Positions 41,838-50,928 of a stretch of DNA of 64,000 nucleotides are shown here, piece after piece. Origin of the DNA: Aliivibrio sp. EL58. Lineage in GTDB: Bacteria > Pseudomonadota > Gammaproteobacteria > Enterobacterales > Vibrionaceae. How positions within the stretch are numbered: position 1 is the stretch's first letter; each line of letters begins with the position of its first letter. The notes under the pieces are model-generated. The model searched no databases. It was not told where the DNA came from and saw only the letters and a list, made by a program, of their open reading frames with translations. Location of the stretch: positions 930,001 through 994,000 of the forward strand of contig NZ_OMPC01000009.1 in NCBI RefSeq assembly GCF_900312675.1, written 5' to 3'. Position numbers and translations under genes: made by a program.

Positions 41838-43551
41838 TTTACTGCCTTACATTAAATTATACAAAAAACATTGGTTTGGCCTAACACTAGGTATGTTACT
41901 TAGCTTTGCAACCTTATTTGCATCTATCGGCTTATTAACGATTTCAGGCTGGTTTATTTCAGCTTCAGCTCTTGCTGGTTTAACCATTGCTCGTGAAACA
42001 TTTAACTACATGCTTCCTGCGGGAGCGGTACGTGGTTTCTCTATCGGCCGAACCGCTGGTCGTTGGGGAGAACGAGTCGTTAGTCACAATGCTACCTTTA
42101 AATTACTAACTGAATTACGTATTTTCTTCTTTAAAAAATTAATACCGTTAATTCCAGGTCGTTTTTCAAAGCTGCGTGACGCCGATTTATTAAACCGTCT
42201 TGTTGCTGATGTCGATGCGATGGACCATGTCTATCTGCGTCTTATTAGTCCAATTATTGTTGGTACATTAGGCATTATCGGACTAACCGCTTTTCTTGCG
42301 TGGTTTGATGTCACTATAGGCCTGACTCTTGGCGCGATTCTATTTTCTCTACTGCTTATCTGGCCTACCCTTTTCTATAAGTTAGGCAAACAAAATGGTG
42401 CAGATCTTACTCAAAATAAAGCCACATTGAGAATTAAAACCTTAGATTGGCTTCAAGGTAATGCTGAACTGCGTATCTTTGGTGCAGAAGAGCAATATCA
42501 CCAACGTATTCTTGATGCTCAAGTCGCACTGTTATCTAATCAACGTCACATGGCAACATTGACTGGCTTAGCTAATGGGCTGCTGCTTTTAGCTAACGGC
42601 TGGACACTGCTATTAATGCTGTGGATCTCTGCAGATGGTATTGCTGGTATGACGCCAGATCCAATGGTGGCTATGGTTGCCTTTGCGACAATGGCAAGTT
42701 TTGAATTATTAATGCCAATTGCAGGCGCTTTCCAATATTTAGGCCAGACATTAAGTTCTGCTCGTCGCTTAAATGAAATCATCACCGCGGAACCAGATAC
42801 TGTCTTTGATGAAAATGGCGTGACTCAAGAGATAAAAGGTAACTTAACGATCTCTGATGTGAGTTACCAATATCTTGATGCGGATACCGATGCGATCACA
42901 CACGTCTCACTCGATCTACTTGCAGGTCAAAAAATGGCGATCGTGGGTCAAACAGGCTCAGGTAAATCAACCTTATTGCAGTTACTAACTCGTCAATGGG
43001 ATCCTAAATCAGGCTCTATTGCCATTGATGGTGTCCAACTGCCTAAATGGAAAGAATCAAGCCTACGCAGCGCTATGTCGGTTGTTAGTCAGCGTGTTGA
43101 TATTCTCAATGGCTCATTAAGAGATAACCTCTTACTCGCAAACGATGAAGCAAATGACGAGTTATTAACCCAAACGCTAAATAAGGTAGGCCTAGGCGAT
43201 CTTACTGCTGATGAGGGCTTAAATACCTGGCTAGGAGATGGCGGACGTCAACTTTCTGGTGGTGAACGCCGCCGTATTGGTATTGCACGAGCTTTATTAC
43301 ACAACGCTCCTATCGTGTTACTTGATGAACCAACCGAAGGCTTAGATCAAAAAACAGAGCAACAAATAATGTCTGTATTAAATGATCATATTAAAGATAA
43401 AACCGTGGTATTTATTACCCACCGATTGGTTAATTTAGAAAACATGGACCATATCTGTCTTATGGATCACGGTGAAATAACGGAACAAGGCACACATGAG
43501 AGCTTACTTGCACTCAATGGGGCTTACCATCAGCTATGGCAACGTTTTTAA
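41830..43551 (+). CDS. cydC: CydC, thiol exporter ABC subunit
   Basis: 573 aa from ATG 41830, inside the end of cydD; the frame extends upstream to 41758 without a credible start. Begins MRDLLPYIKLYKKHWFGLTL. Membrane domain, then Walker A VGQTGSGKSTLLQ, signature RQLSGGERRRIGIARAL and Walker B VLLDEPTEGLDQ. Partner of CydD. A strong terminator follows. Confidence 0.96.
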   Translation: MRDLLPYIKLYKKHWFGLTLGMLLSFATLFASIGLLTISGWFISASALAGLTIARETFNYMLPAGAVRGFSIGRTAGRWGERVVSHNATFKLLTELRIFFFKKLIPLIPGRFSKLRDADLLNRLVADVDAMDHVYLRLISPIIVGTLGIIGLTAFLAWFDVTIGLTLGAILFSLLLIWPTLFYKLGKQNGADLTQNKATLRIKTLDWLQGNAELRIFGAEEQYHQRILDAQVALLSNQRHMATLTGLANGLLLLANGWTLLLMLWISADGIAGMTPDPMVAMVAFATMASFELLMPIAGAFQYLGQTLSSARRLNEIITAEPDTVFDENGVTQEIKGNLTISDVSYQYLDADTDAITHVSLDLLAGQKMAIVGQTGSGKSTLLQLLTRQWDPKSGSIAIDGVQLPKWKESSLRSAMSVVSQRVDILNGSLRDNLLLANDEANDELLTQTLNKVGLGDLTADEGLNTWLGDGGRQLSGGERRRIGIARALLHNAPIVLLDEPTEGLDQKTEQQIMSVLNDHIKDKTVVFITHRLVNLENMDHICLMDHGEITEQGTHESLLALNGAYHQLWQRF

Positions 43552-43594
43552 ATAAAGCATTAGCTCGTTAACCACCTGCTTATTCTGAAACCAT

Positions 43595-43633
43595 AAAAAA
43601 GCCGATACTGTTTATTCAGTATCGGCTTTTTAT
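43595..43633. terminator. Bidirectional terminator between cydC and serC
   Basis: AAAAAAGCCGATACTG / CAGTATCGGCTTTTT stem. Confidence 0.93.
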
Positions 43634-43678
43634 TTACTCTGTATTTAGCTCATCTACTAATTAGATAAAACCAACACC

Positions 43679-44761
43679 TTATGCGTATTTAGTTTCAAAT
43701 TCTTTCATAAACTCAACTAACGCTTGAACGCCTTCTAATGGCATTGCGTTATAAATCGATGCTCGCATACCACCAACCGCTCTATGGCCTTTTAAGGCTT
43801 TTAGACCAGAATCATCTGCTAATGATAAGAATGTCTCATCCAGCTCTGGATTAGCTAACTGAAATGGAACATTCATTAACGAACGGTTATCTGCATGAAC
43901 ATCGTTACGATAGAAATCAGAGTGATCAATATAATCGTATAGTACCGCTGCTTTCTTACGGTTATGCGCTTCCATAGCCTCAATGCCGCCATGAGCTTTT
44001 AGCCATTTGAAAACTAAACCCGAAAGATACCAAGCGTATGTTGGTGGTGTATTGAACATTGACTCTTTATCAGCCAATACGCCATAGCTTAATACGCTAG
44101 GAAGTGCATCTGCTGCTAGTTCAAGTAAATCATCACGTACAATTACAATGGTTAAGCCTGCTGGTCCAATATTCTTTTGCGCACCAGCATAAATGACACC
44201 ATATTTTGATACATCAATTTGACGCGATAAGATCGTAGACGACATATCAGCGACAATTGGTTTATCAATGACCGGTAAATCATTAATTTCGATACCGTCA
44301 ATGGTTTCATTTGGACAAAAATGCACATAAGCCGCATCATCACTTAGTGCCCATTCAGCAGCAGGCTGAACGGCTTTTTTGCCATCGACAGTAATAATGG
44401 TTTCAATGACATTCGGCGTACAATATTTTTTTGCTTCAGTCACTGCACTTTGAGCCCAATACCCCGCATCCACATAATCCGCTTTAGTGTTTCCACCAAG
44501 TAGATTCAATGGAACCGCTGCAAATTGTGCTCGTGCGCCGCCTTGGCAAAACAATACCTTATAATTCTCAGGAATTGATAATAAATCACGCAGATCTTGC
44601 TCAGAGTCTTCCGCAACTTTAATGAACTCTTTACTACGGTGGCTAATCTCCATAACTGAAGTGCCTAAACCGTTCCAATTCACCAATTCCTTTTGAGCTT
44701 GGGCTAGAACGTCTACTGGCAGCATTGCTGGACCAGCACAAAAGTTAAATACTTTTTCCAT
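43679..44761 (-). CDS. serC: Phosphoserine aminotransferase
   Basis: 360 aa from ATG 44761 ([15 protein letters not shown]); a TTG at 44770 is three codons earlier. PLP-binding lysine in [14 protein letters not shown]; other family marks are [11 protein letters not shown] and [13 protein letters not shown]. It makes phosphoserine and also serves vitamin B6 synthesis. The ribosome site AGGAGCC lies slightly far upstream. It stands alone on the minus strand. Confidence 0.97.
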   Translation of the reverse strand: MEKVFNFCAGPAMLPVDVLAQAQKELVNWNGLGTSVMEISHRSKEFIKVAEDSEQDLRDLLSIPENYKVLFCQGGARAQFAAVPLNLLGGNTKADYVDAGYWAQSAVTEAKKYCTPNVIETIITVDGKKAVQPAAEWALSDDAAYVHFCPNETIDGIEINDLPVIDKPIVADMSSTILSRQIDVSKYGVIYAGAQKNIGPAGLTIVIVRDDLLELAADALPSVLSYGVLADKESMFNTPPTYAWYLSGLVFKWLKAHGGIEAMEAHNRKKAAVLYDYIDHSDFYRNDVHADNRSLMNVPFQLANPELDETFLSLADDSGLKALKGHRAVGGMRASIYNAMPLEGVQALVEFMKEFETKYA

Positions 44762-44899
44762 GTTTCTCAAAGGCTCCTGCTATTTTATAAAAGATGTTTA
44801 CATAAAATAATGTATAGAAATTAATACCACCTTTTCTCTCACAAGGAAATCAGAAAGTGATCTAATTCACTAAATCACTCAAATATTATCTATAGATAA

Positions 44900-44930
44900 A
44901 AAAATAGCCCACCTAGTGAGCTATTTTGAT
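44900..44930 (-). terminator. Terminator of the YdgA-like gene
   Basis: On the minus strand AAATAGCTCAC / GTGGGCTATTT followed by T residues. Confidence 0.8.
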
Positions 44931-44944
44931 TCAATAAAAGACGA

Positions 44945-46246
44945 TTAACGTAAATAGCTTAAAAAGCCTAATAGCATAAACAACGGCATTTTTTGTCCGT
45001 TAAGCAACTCAATTTGACCATTTGCAATCGTTGCAGATAAACGGTAATTATCACCCTCTTCTACGGCAAACTCATTAATCAATAATTCATCCATTTGCAT
45101 ACGCAACTCTGGCGTCTCATCAACTAATTTCTTTGCAATAACTAATTCCGTTTTCCCTTCTAGGGTTTGAACTAATTTATCTGCATTTTGAGAAGCTCTT
45201 GCCGTACCAGCTGGTAGCGCTAATTTAATGCTGCTATCAACTTTACTACCAAGTACTTCAGCACTGAATTGATTGATATTAACTTTAAAACCTTTGGCTG
45301 CTAACAAATCAAATGACAACATAAGTTGCTGAATTTTATCATTGTCTAGCTCTTGGTCTTGAAGTAGCGGAACCAATTTAATTAAAGCGTCGTAATTTAG
45401 GTCTTCAAAACTAATATCAAAAGTACCTTCTTTAAGTACTCCAGCGTCGGTATTCACTTCTGCTAAAGTAAGTACATTTTGAGAGGTAAAGGTATTGTCT
45501 TCAGCCTTATCTTTTACTTCAGTTAAGTGATTACTGCTTGTGTATTTAAGTCCTTTCACTTCATTATTAATTTGGCTTTCAATATCATTTAATAACATTT
45601 TCTCAATGCTAACATTTGCCTCACCAATAAAAATATCACCAACATAATGACCAGCGCTTTGACCCGCAACATTATCAATAATCATTTCAGACTGATTATC
45701 TAAGCGTATTTCAGTTTTAGGCAATTGATATGACACATTGAACTGACCGTCTTTTTCAATAACAGCAGAAACTTGACTTGCCGCTAAGAAAAGCTTTTCA
45801 ACCCCTTGAGCTTGAAGGTCTTCAGTCATGAAATTCGTGTCTTTACTTGATAGCAGTAATTCTGTTGTTCCTGTCAGTTGGCTCTCAGTGGTTAATGTTA
45901 GCCCTTTAATAAACTCTGATGTTTCACTCGTTGTATCAAACGTTGACACTGAAGATACTGAGAATAGCCCATGAGAAATATCATGATTAATAATCACTTC
46001 TGTTGGGTAACCCGCGTATTCTAGTTCTTCACTCAATCCCTTATCAATAACATGAACTCGGCTTTGCGCTGTTGAGCTTAAATAACCGCGATCATAAGAA
46101 ACAGATTCAACCTCAATGATCGAATTATGATAAGAAGCTATCCCATCTTTAAAAATAGCTTCACCAATCTTCCCTGTGGCAAATGGCCAGCAAGCGATAA
46201 TTGCAATCGCACCACCAATTGCAGCGTACTTTCTTAATTCGTTCAT
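44945..46246 (-). CDS. YdgA-like protein (DUF945)
   Basis: 433 aa from ATG 46246, with GGATAACAAT upstream. N-terminal signal anchor (AAIGGAIAIIACWPFATG) followed by a large, mostly beta-rich region; VSYDRGYLSSTAQSRV and INHDISHGLFSVSSV are family-like. Probably attached to the inner membrane and facing the periplasm. DUF945/YdgA proteins have no firm function, though AsmA-like roles have been proposed. Flanked by terminators, so monocistronic. Confidence 0.8.
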   Translation of the reverse strand: MNELRKYAAIGGAIAIIACWPFATGKIGEAIFKDGIASYHNSIIEVESVSYDRGYLSSTAQSRVHVIDKGLSEELEYAGYPTEVIINHDISHGLFSVSSVSTFDTTSETSEFIKGLTLTTESQLTGTTELLLSSKDTNFMTEDLQAQGVEKLFLAASQVSAVIEKDGQFNVSYQLPKTEIRLDNQSEMIIDNVAGQSAGHYVGDIFIGEANVSIEKMLLNDIESQINNEVKGLKYTSSNHLTEVKDKAEDNTFTSQNVLTLAEVNTDAGVLKEGTFDISFEDLNYDALIKLVPLLQDQELDNDKIQQLMLSFDLLAAKGFKVNINQFSAEVLGSKVDSSIKLALPAGTARASQNADKLVQTLEGKTELVIAKKLVDETPELRMQMDELLINEFAVEEGDNYRLSATIANGQIELLNGQKMPLFMLLGFLSYLR

Positions 46247-46521
46247 ATTGTTATCCAATTTTATCCATTTTTGTCAGTTTACCTAAGTCACTCACTGCAA
46301 TACAACTCTATTTATAAGATAAACTTGCTTTCTAATCAGCAAAATAACTTGTCTTGGCTTATATTTTGCTTATTTAAAACAAAACGAATACACGTTAATT
46401 TTTTGACTAATTGCTGTAACTCTAAAATTTATAGACTACCTTCTAGCAAAAATACCCATTTCTGTTAGTATCTAGAGCATATTTTTTATTACAGCACTCA
46501 ATTTGATAGGTTTCAAATATC

Positions 46522-47073
46522 ATGATCCGTAAGACACTTTTAGCTTCAAGCCTAATGTTCATTTCAGCAACGTCAATGGCTGCAGATAATGACCCAAACA
46601 ATGCAATCATGAGCAACTTCAGCTATGACTATGTTGAAGCTCGTATTGGATTTAGCCCTTCAACATTTGGTGCTGGTTTTAGTAAATCAATTCACCCTAA
46701 CGCACACGCTATCGTTTCAGTTGATTCTGAACTAGATGGTGATTACGACTTAGCAACAGGTCTTGGTTTTCATGCTCCAGTAAATAACTGGGCTGATATT
46801 ACTGGTGAAATGTTGCTTCGCGTTGTTGATGATAACAAGCACTACAAAAACGATACAGGTATGGAGCTTAACTTAGGCGTTCGCCAATGGTTAGGTCCTC
46901 AACTAGAAGTCGGTGGTAAAGTAGGTTACCTATCAATTGATGATAATGACGATACGTTATTCTCTGTATATGGTCGATTCCACTCAACAGAGCTATTCTC
47001 TATTGGTGCTGAAGGTCGATTCAATGGCATCTATGGCGACCAGTTACTACTAACTGCACGCTTTAAATACTAA
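46522..47073 (+). CDS. Small outer-membrane beta-barrel protein
   Basis: 183 aa. Cleavable signal peptide (KTLLASSLMFISATSMAA). The rest is alternating amphipathic strands (YDYVEARIGFS, AHAIVSVDSELDGDYDL, WADITGEMLLRVV, LEVGGKVGYLSI, LLLTARFKY) and ends in an aromatic residue, as OMPs recognised by the BAM complex do. About eight strands fit the length. It has no paralogue in this window; the neighbour is tfoX, convergent. Function unknown. Confidence 0.78.
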   Translation: MIRKTLLASSLMFISATSMAADNDPNNAIMSNFSYDYVEARIGFSPSTFGAGFSKSIHPNAHAIVSVDSELDGDYDLATGLGFHAPVNNWADITGEMLLRVVDDNKHYKNDTGMELNLGVRQWLGPQLEVGGKVGYLSIDDNDDTLFSVYGRFHSTELFSIGAEGRFNGIYGDQLLLTARFKY

Positions 47074-47115
47074 GTTTTTAAGAGCTAATTTTTTAAGAAC
47101 TAAGTTTCTAAGCAC
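47071..47115. repeat. Three imperfect 15-bp tandem repeats after the barrel gene
   Basis: TAAGTTTTTAAGAGC, TAATTTTTTAAGAAC and TAAGTTTCTAAGCAC run head to tail from the stop codon (47071), followed by a partial TAAGC. The first TAA is the stop codon itself. Confidence 0.85.
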
Positions 47116-47141
47116 TAAGCTTACTTATTAAAGTTTAGAGC

Positions 47142-47193
47142 AAAAAAAACCTCGTTATACCTATAAATCAAAAGGAATAACGAGGTTTTTTTA
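47142..47193. terminator. Bidirectional terminator between the barrel gene and tfoX
   Basis: AAAAAACCTCGTTAT / AATAACGAGGTTTTTTT, a 13-bp stem with a 17-base loop. Confidence 0.88.
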
Positions 47194-47202
47194 TTGGTAT
47201 AC

Positions 47203-47787
47203 TCAAACTTGTTGTAATAAGGCTCTTTTTGTTGGTTCTTGCAATAATGTCCAATGCACACCTGACTCTGCACCGGCAAACTTCCAAAGCAATTTCACAT
47301 CAACATCACCACCATACGTTGTATTTACTTTCCTAAATACATCGACAGCTCCAGTGTTCAAAAAAGCATTAACATCTGGAATTCCTGCTTTCTTTACCAT
47401 TCTTTCTAATGTTAATTGCATATTCGGCAAATCACGTAATCGACGATTCTCTTTTGATTTCTTGAACTCTCTTTCTGCTCGTGAGTTTTCCATCGCTTCT
47501 TTAATTATATTCAAAAGCAACGCTGGTTTTTTATCAAATAACTCACTGATATCAAAATAATTAACTGTCGCTATTGTTGTTTTCTTTACGTGCTTAAAAC
47601 GTTCACAGCCTAGCTTTTCAAATTGCTCATCAACTAACCCACCACCTCGAACATACAGTCGTCCTTCAGTTACGAGCGAAAACATAGCGTCTTCAGTAAA
47701 TAATCCAACACCACCAAACATCGAGCGTTTATTAAATCGACCCAGTTTTTTTACAAAATTAAAAAAGCGTTCCTCTAGATGACTCAT
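47203..47787 (-). CDS. tfoX: TfoX (Sxy) competence regulator
   Basis: 194 aa from ATG 47787, preceded by AAGGAGATCGAA. N-terminal TfoX domain (RSMFGGVGLFTEDAMF) and C-terminal domain (LRDLPNMQLTLERMVKKAG and LLWKFAGAESGVHW). The LWKFAGA...HW tail distinguishes TfoX from the TfoY paralogue. In vibrios it activates natural transformation and type VI secretion with CRP when chitin is present. The long upstream region and G-rich leader fit control by sRNA and CRP. Confidence 0.93.
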   Translation of the reverse strand: MSHLEERFFNFVKKLGRFNKRSMFGGVGLFTEDAMFSLVTEGRLYVRGGGLVDEQFEKLGCERFKHVKKTTIATVNYFDISELFDKKPALLLNIIKEAMENSRAEREFKKSKENRRLRDLPNMQLTLERMVKKAGIPDVNAFLNTGAVDVFRKVNTTYGGDVDVKLLWKFAGAESGVHWTLLQEPTKRALLQQV

Positions 47788-48069
47788 TTCGATCTCCTTG
47801 ATCTTAAACTCAGTGACCCCCGTCCCTGTCATAAATTTGACATCAAGCAATTGAATAATAAACGTACAATTTTATATTTTCTATTATTTTTATATTAAGC
47901 ATTGAATCTACAGTTAATTATCTAACTGCGATCACAATCATCTATGTTAATTCGTGTCGGCAAGTAAGTAGTTTCACCGACTTAGCTCTCATTATAGTCT
48001 CATAGGAGTGCCTATTAATTCGTTGATGTACTTCACAAGAATACATTTACACCATCAATAACCAGCCCC
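47788..48069. other. tfoX leader and promoter region
   Basis: About 280 bp with no convincing ORF. It includes a G-rich leader (ACAGGGACGGGGG on the minus strand, 47811-47840) and a half-good CRP site TCTAACTGCGATCACA (47921-47936). Control of tfoX from here is inferred. Confidence 0.45.
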
Positions 48070-48171
48070 TTATTTATTCCTGCGTAATAACTTTTCAACG
48101 CGTTGTGTACTTAAATAACGCTCTTTTTTAGTAAGTAGTCTCATTTTCTTGAGTTTCTTTTTCGATATCAT
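48070..48171 (-). CDS. Candidate 33-aa highly basic small ORF
   Basis: Reads MISKKKLKKMRLLTKKERYL..., and continues STQRVEKLLRRNK, with nearly half its residues Lys or Arg. There is no Shine-Dalgarno sequence. Composition could arise by chance in AT-rich DNA or reflect a nucleic-acid binding peptide. Lies between tfoX and the HDOD gene. Confidence 0.25.
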   Translation of the reverse strand: MISKKKLKKMRLLTKKERYLSTQRVEKLLRRNK

Positions 48172-48217
48172 AAAAATACTGTATGATTCATTCATCATTT
48201 AAAGGTATGAATTAAGA

Positions 48218-49144
48218 ATGGATCATTTATCGTTTTTTTGGTTACCTCACGATAAAGAAAAAGTACTAGCTGCATTAAGAAGTGAGTTTAGCGACTTAGC
48301 TGCTCAGAGTATCTCATCAGGTAACATTCAATTGCCTCCTATCCCTGATGTTGTACTTAAAATTCAAAAGCTATGTACTCTTGAGGGCACATTAATTAAA
48401 GATGTCTCCGATGCTTTATTAGAGGACCCAAGTCTCACAGCTATCGTCATTCGTATGGCTAATTCTGTTGTTTTCAATCGTCGAAATATTACTTGTACTG
48501 ATGTATTAACCGCCGTTTCACGCCTTGGTATTTTCCGTGTTCGAGACATCGTTACAGCTCAAGCTATTGAGCAACTAAAGCATTCTTGTGATTTAAATAA
48601 AGAATGTAATGCACTACTTCGTAAAAGTGCCGCTCGCTCTCGTGAATTTTCTGCAGTTATGACCATGGTTTGTCAAGAAATGATAGCGGCATCTGATGAT
48701 AATTCTCTCGCTTATTTGGAGCCAGAAAAAGCATTACTTACTGGGTTACTTGCGGATATTGGGCTATTTTGCCTCGTTAACGAGTATTATGATTATCTTG
48801 AGAAAGGCAATTATTTAGAGTTGGACTTAGCGCTTTATATCTTTGATAAAGAGTGTAACGATACTAGTTATCACGTACTAAATCACTGGCAATTTGATAG
48901 CGATTTCTTAGCTGTTGCAACCAATACTCAACAGCAATTAAAGCCAGATGAACAAGTTAGTTATTTAAATATTGCTCGTATTGCTAATCATATATTATTG
49001 TTTAGAAGTAAAGATGACAGCCTTGATGAACATGAAATTGAAATTACGCTAGAAGGAGCTGAAGCTCTCTATACGCTAAGCAATCTTACAAACAGTCAAT
49101 TTAACGATCGCATTAAAGAAACCTTAAAAAGCAGTGGTTTGTAA
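48218..49144 (+). CDS. HDOD-domain signalling protein
   Basis: 308 aa. Residues about 25-230 form an HDOD domain (LPPIPDVVLKIQKLC, LLEDPSLTAIVIRMANS, AVSRLGIFRVRDIV, LLTGLLADIGLF). These are relatives of HD hydrolases that lost metal ligands and usually act as protein-interaction modules in signalling. There is no second recognisable domain. Monocistronic between tfoX (divergent) and lysO. Specific role unknown. Confidence 0.9.
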   Translation: MDHLSFFWLPHDKEKVLAALRSEFSDLAAQSISSGNIQLPPIPDVVLKIQKLCTLEGTLIKDVSDALLEDPSLTAIVIRMANSVVFNRRNITCTDVLTAVSRLGIFRVRDIVTAQAIEQLKHSCDLNKECNALLRKSAARSREFSAVMTMVCQEMIAASDDNSLAYLEPEKALLTGLLADIGLFCLVNEYYDYLEKGNYLELDLALYIFDKECNDTSYHVLNHWQFDSDFLAVATNTQQQLKPDEQVSYLNIARIANHILLFRSKDDSLDEHEIEITLEGAEALYTLSNLTNSQFNDRIKETLKSSGL

Positions 49145-49231
49145 TTTAATTACTAAAAATAGATAACTTATATTGATGTCATTAATAAGCCTTGATATTC
49201 TCAAGGCTTCTTCATGGATGAGATCAAAACT

Positions 49232-50131
49232 ATGCTTTCTGGAATGCTATTCGTTTTTTTACCCCTGCTATTTGGTTATCTAATACCTCTTCATAAAAAG
49301 AAGCCTCTTCAGCACATAAACGCCGCAACCAGTCATTTAGTTACTGTCATACTTGCATTGATGGGGCTAAGTCTCGCCGCGCTTGATAATTTAGCTCAAA
49401 ACCTAAATCAAATAGTAACAATTACCGCTGTGTTTTTTGTCTCTATCAGCGTGTGTAATTTAGCTATCCTCCCTATTATGGATAAAATTTTCCCTCTTAA
49501 TTCTGAAGGGAATAAAAACACACTTCCATTATTCAAAATGATCCTTGAGTCCGCGAAATTGCTACTTGCTGTGGCTGGTGGTTTATTAGTGGGTTTATTA
49601 AGTGGCATTGACCTTTCATGGGTTGAAGAAGCCAGTGAATTAATTTTATTGCTTTTACTTTTTCTTATCGGTATTCAGCTAAGAAATAGTGGCTTATCTC
49701 TTCGTCAAATTTTACTTAACAAACATGGAATCATTATTGCTGCCGTTATCATGTCAACGTCACTTATCGGTGGCCTAATCGCAGCTCTATTTTTAGATAT
49801 TCCTTTACAGCACGGTCTAGCAATGGCCTCTGGCTTTGGTTGGTATTCGCTTGCAGGGATCTTAATGGGCGATGCTCTTGGGCCTGTTTATGGTGGTGCA
49901 GCTTTCTTAAACGAACTCATGCGTGAACTGGTCGCTCTCTTATTAATTCCAACACTCATCCATCGCTACCCTGTGACTTCAATTGGTTACGCAGGCGCAA
50001 CAGCAATGGACTTTACCCTACCTGTTATTCAAAACTGTGGCGGTATTCGTTGTGTTCCAATTGCCATTGTTAGTGGCTTTATCCTAAGTTTGTCCGTACC
50101 TTTCTTAATGCTATTTTTTGTTTCCCTCTAA
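49232..50131 (+). CDS. lysO: LysO-family lysine exporter
   Basis: 299 aa from ATG 49232 (MLSGMLFVFLPLLFGYLIPL), which aligns with the E. coli YbjE start and has GATGAG upstream; an ATG at 49214 adds six residues. About eight membrane helices, with LILLLLLFLIGIQLRNSG and MASGFGWYSLAGILMGD typical of the DUF340/LysO family. LysO exports lysine and its toxic analogue. Confidence 0.92.
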   Translation: MLSGMLFVFLPLLFGYLIPLHKKKPLQHINAATSHLVTVILALMGLSLAALDNLAQNLNQIVTITAVFFVSISVCNLAILPIMDKIFPLNSEGNKNTLPLFKMILESAKLLLAVAGGLLVGLLSGIDLSWVEEASELILLLLLFLIGIQLRNSGLSLRQILLNKHGIIIAAVIMSTSLIGGLIAALFLDIPLQHGLAMASGFGWYSLAGILMGDALGPVYGGAAFLNELMRELVALLLIPTLIHRYPVTSIGYAGATAMDFTLPVIQNCGGIRCVPIAIVSGFILSLSVPFLMLFFVSL

Positions 50132-50253
50132 TATTAATTTTTCAATTATAAATTAAGAGGGAAGCATCACACTGTGAGTTGTTTAAATTGCATTTAGTAA
50201 TACGATGCCTACAATCACAGCCAATAATAATGATTCATTTCTAAGGATTTGTA

Positions 50254-50766
50254 ATGAAACTTGCTGCTCTTATTTTACCATTTGCTTTATTAACAACGTC
50301 TGCTCAGGCTGCTGATACTGAATGCTTAAGCAACAAATACAGCCAATACGTTGATGCATCGCTAACTTGGTATAAAGATCTCATTGCGATTACAGTTCAA
50401 AAAAATCCGAAATTAGATAGCGTGGGTGAATGGTTTCTTGAAGGTCGTGAACATCACTTTGAATTAAATCGTGCAGCGGTTGATTTTTATCTAAAAAATG
50501 ATCCATCAAAAGTCAAAACTAACCAATCGATTGAATCTTGGTTACAGTTAGAACAAAAAGAAATTAAAGCATTAGCAGCCAATAAAGATGAACTTGGCAA
50601 AATAGCAAAAGTAACTTTTGATGATCGTCAATCTCAGCCTCATAAACAAAACTATGAATTGCGTTCTGCTTTTGCTGATATTTTAAGTCACCCAAAAGAC
50701 ATTGAAACACCATTAAATGCTTACAACCAAAAAATAACAGAGATTAGCAAAATCAGCTGCCAATAA
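50254..50766 (+). CDS. Predicted periplasmic protein, unknown function
   Basis: 170 aa. Signal peptide (LAALILPFALLTTSAQAA). The mature part is helical with two cysteines (ECLSNKYSQ near the start and the final ISCQ) that could pair. I recognise no catalytic motif. ATTTCTAAGGATTTGTAATG is the ribosome site. It sits between lysO and panP, unlinked in known function. Confidence 0.8.
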   Translation: MKLAALILPFALLTTSAQAADTECLSNKYSQYVDASLTWYKDLIAITVQKNPKLDSVGEWFLEGREHHFELNRAAVDFYLKNDPSKVKTNQSIESWLQLEQKEIKALAANKDELGKIAKVTFDDRQSQPHKQNYELRSAFADILSHPKDIETPLNAYNQKITEISKISCQ

Positions 50767-50928
50767 GTTGTTGGTTATTTAATCAAGAGAATCGATTTAT
50801 CTCCCTCAGAGGCCTGAGTTGCACATTTGGACAAGACTTTTTACTCATTTTGATCTAAATTGTGCTCTCAGAGCCAGTAAAGAGAACCCATCTTTACTTT
50901 TCAATCATCAACAAATAGAACAGATACC

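Noticed and set aside
46271-46468. 65-residue frame between the YdgA-like and barrel genes
   Set aside because: No ribosome site and composition of random AT-rich DNA; the region is promoter for both divergent genes.
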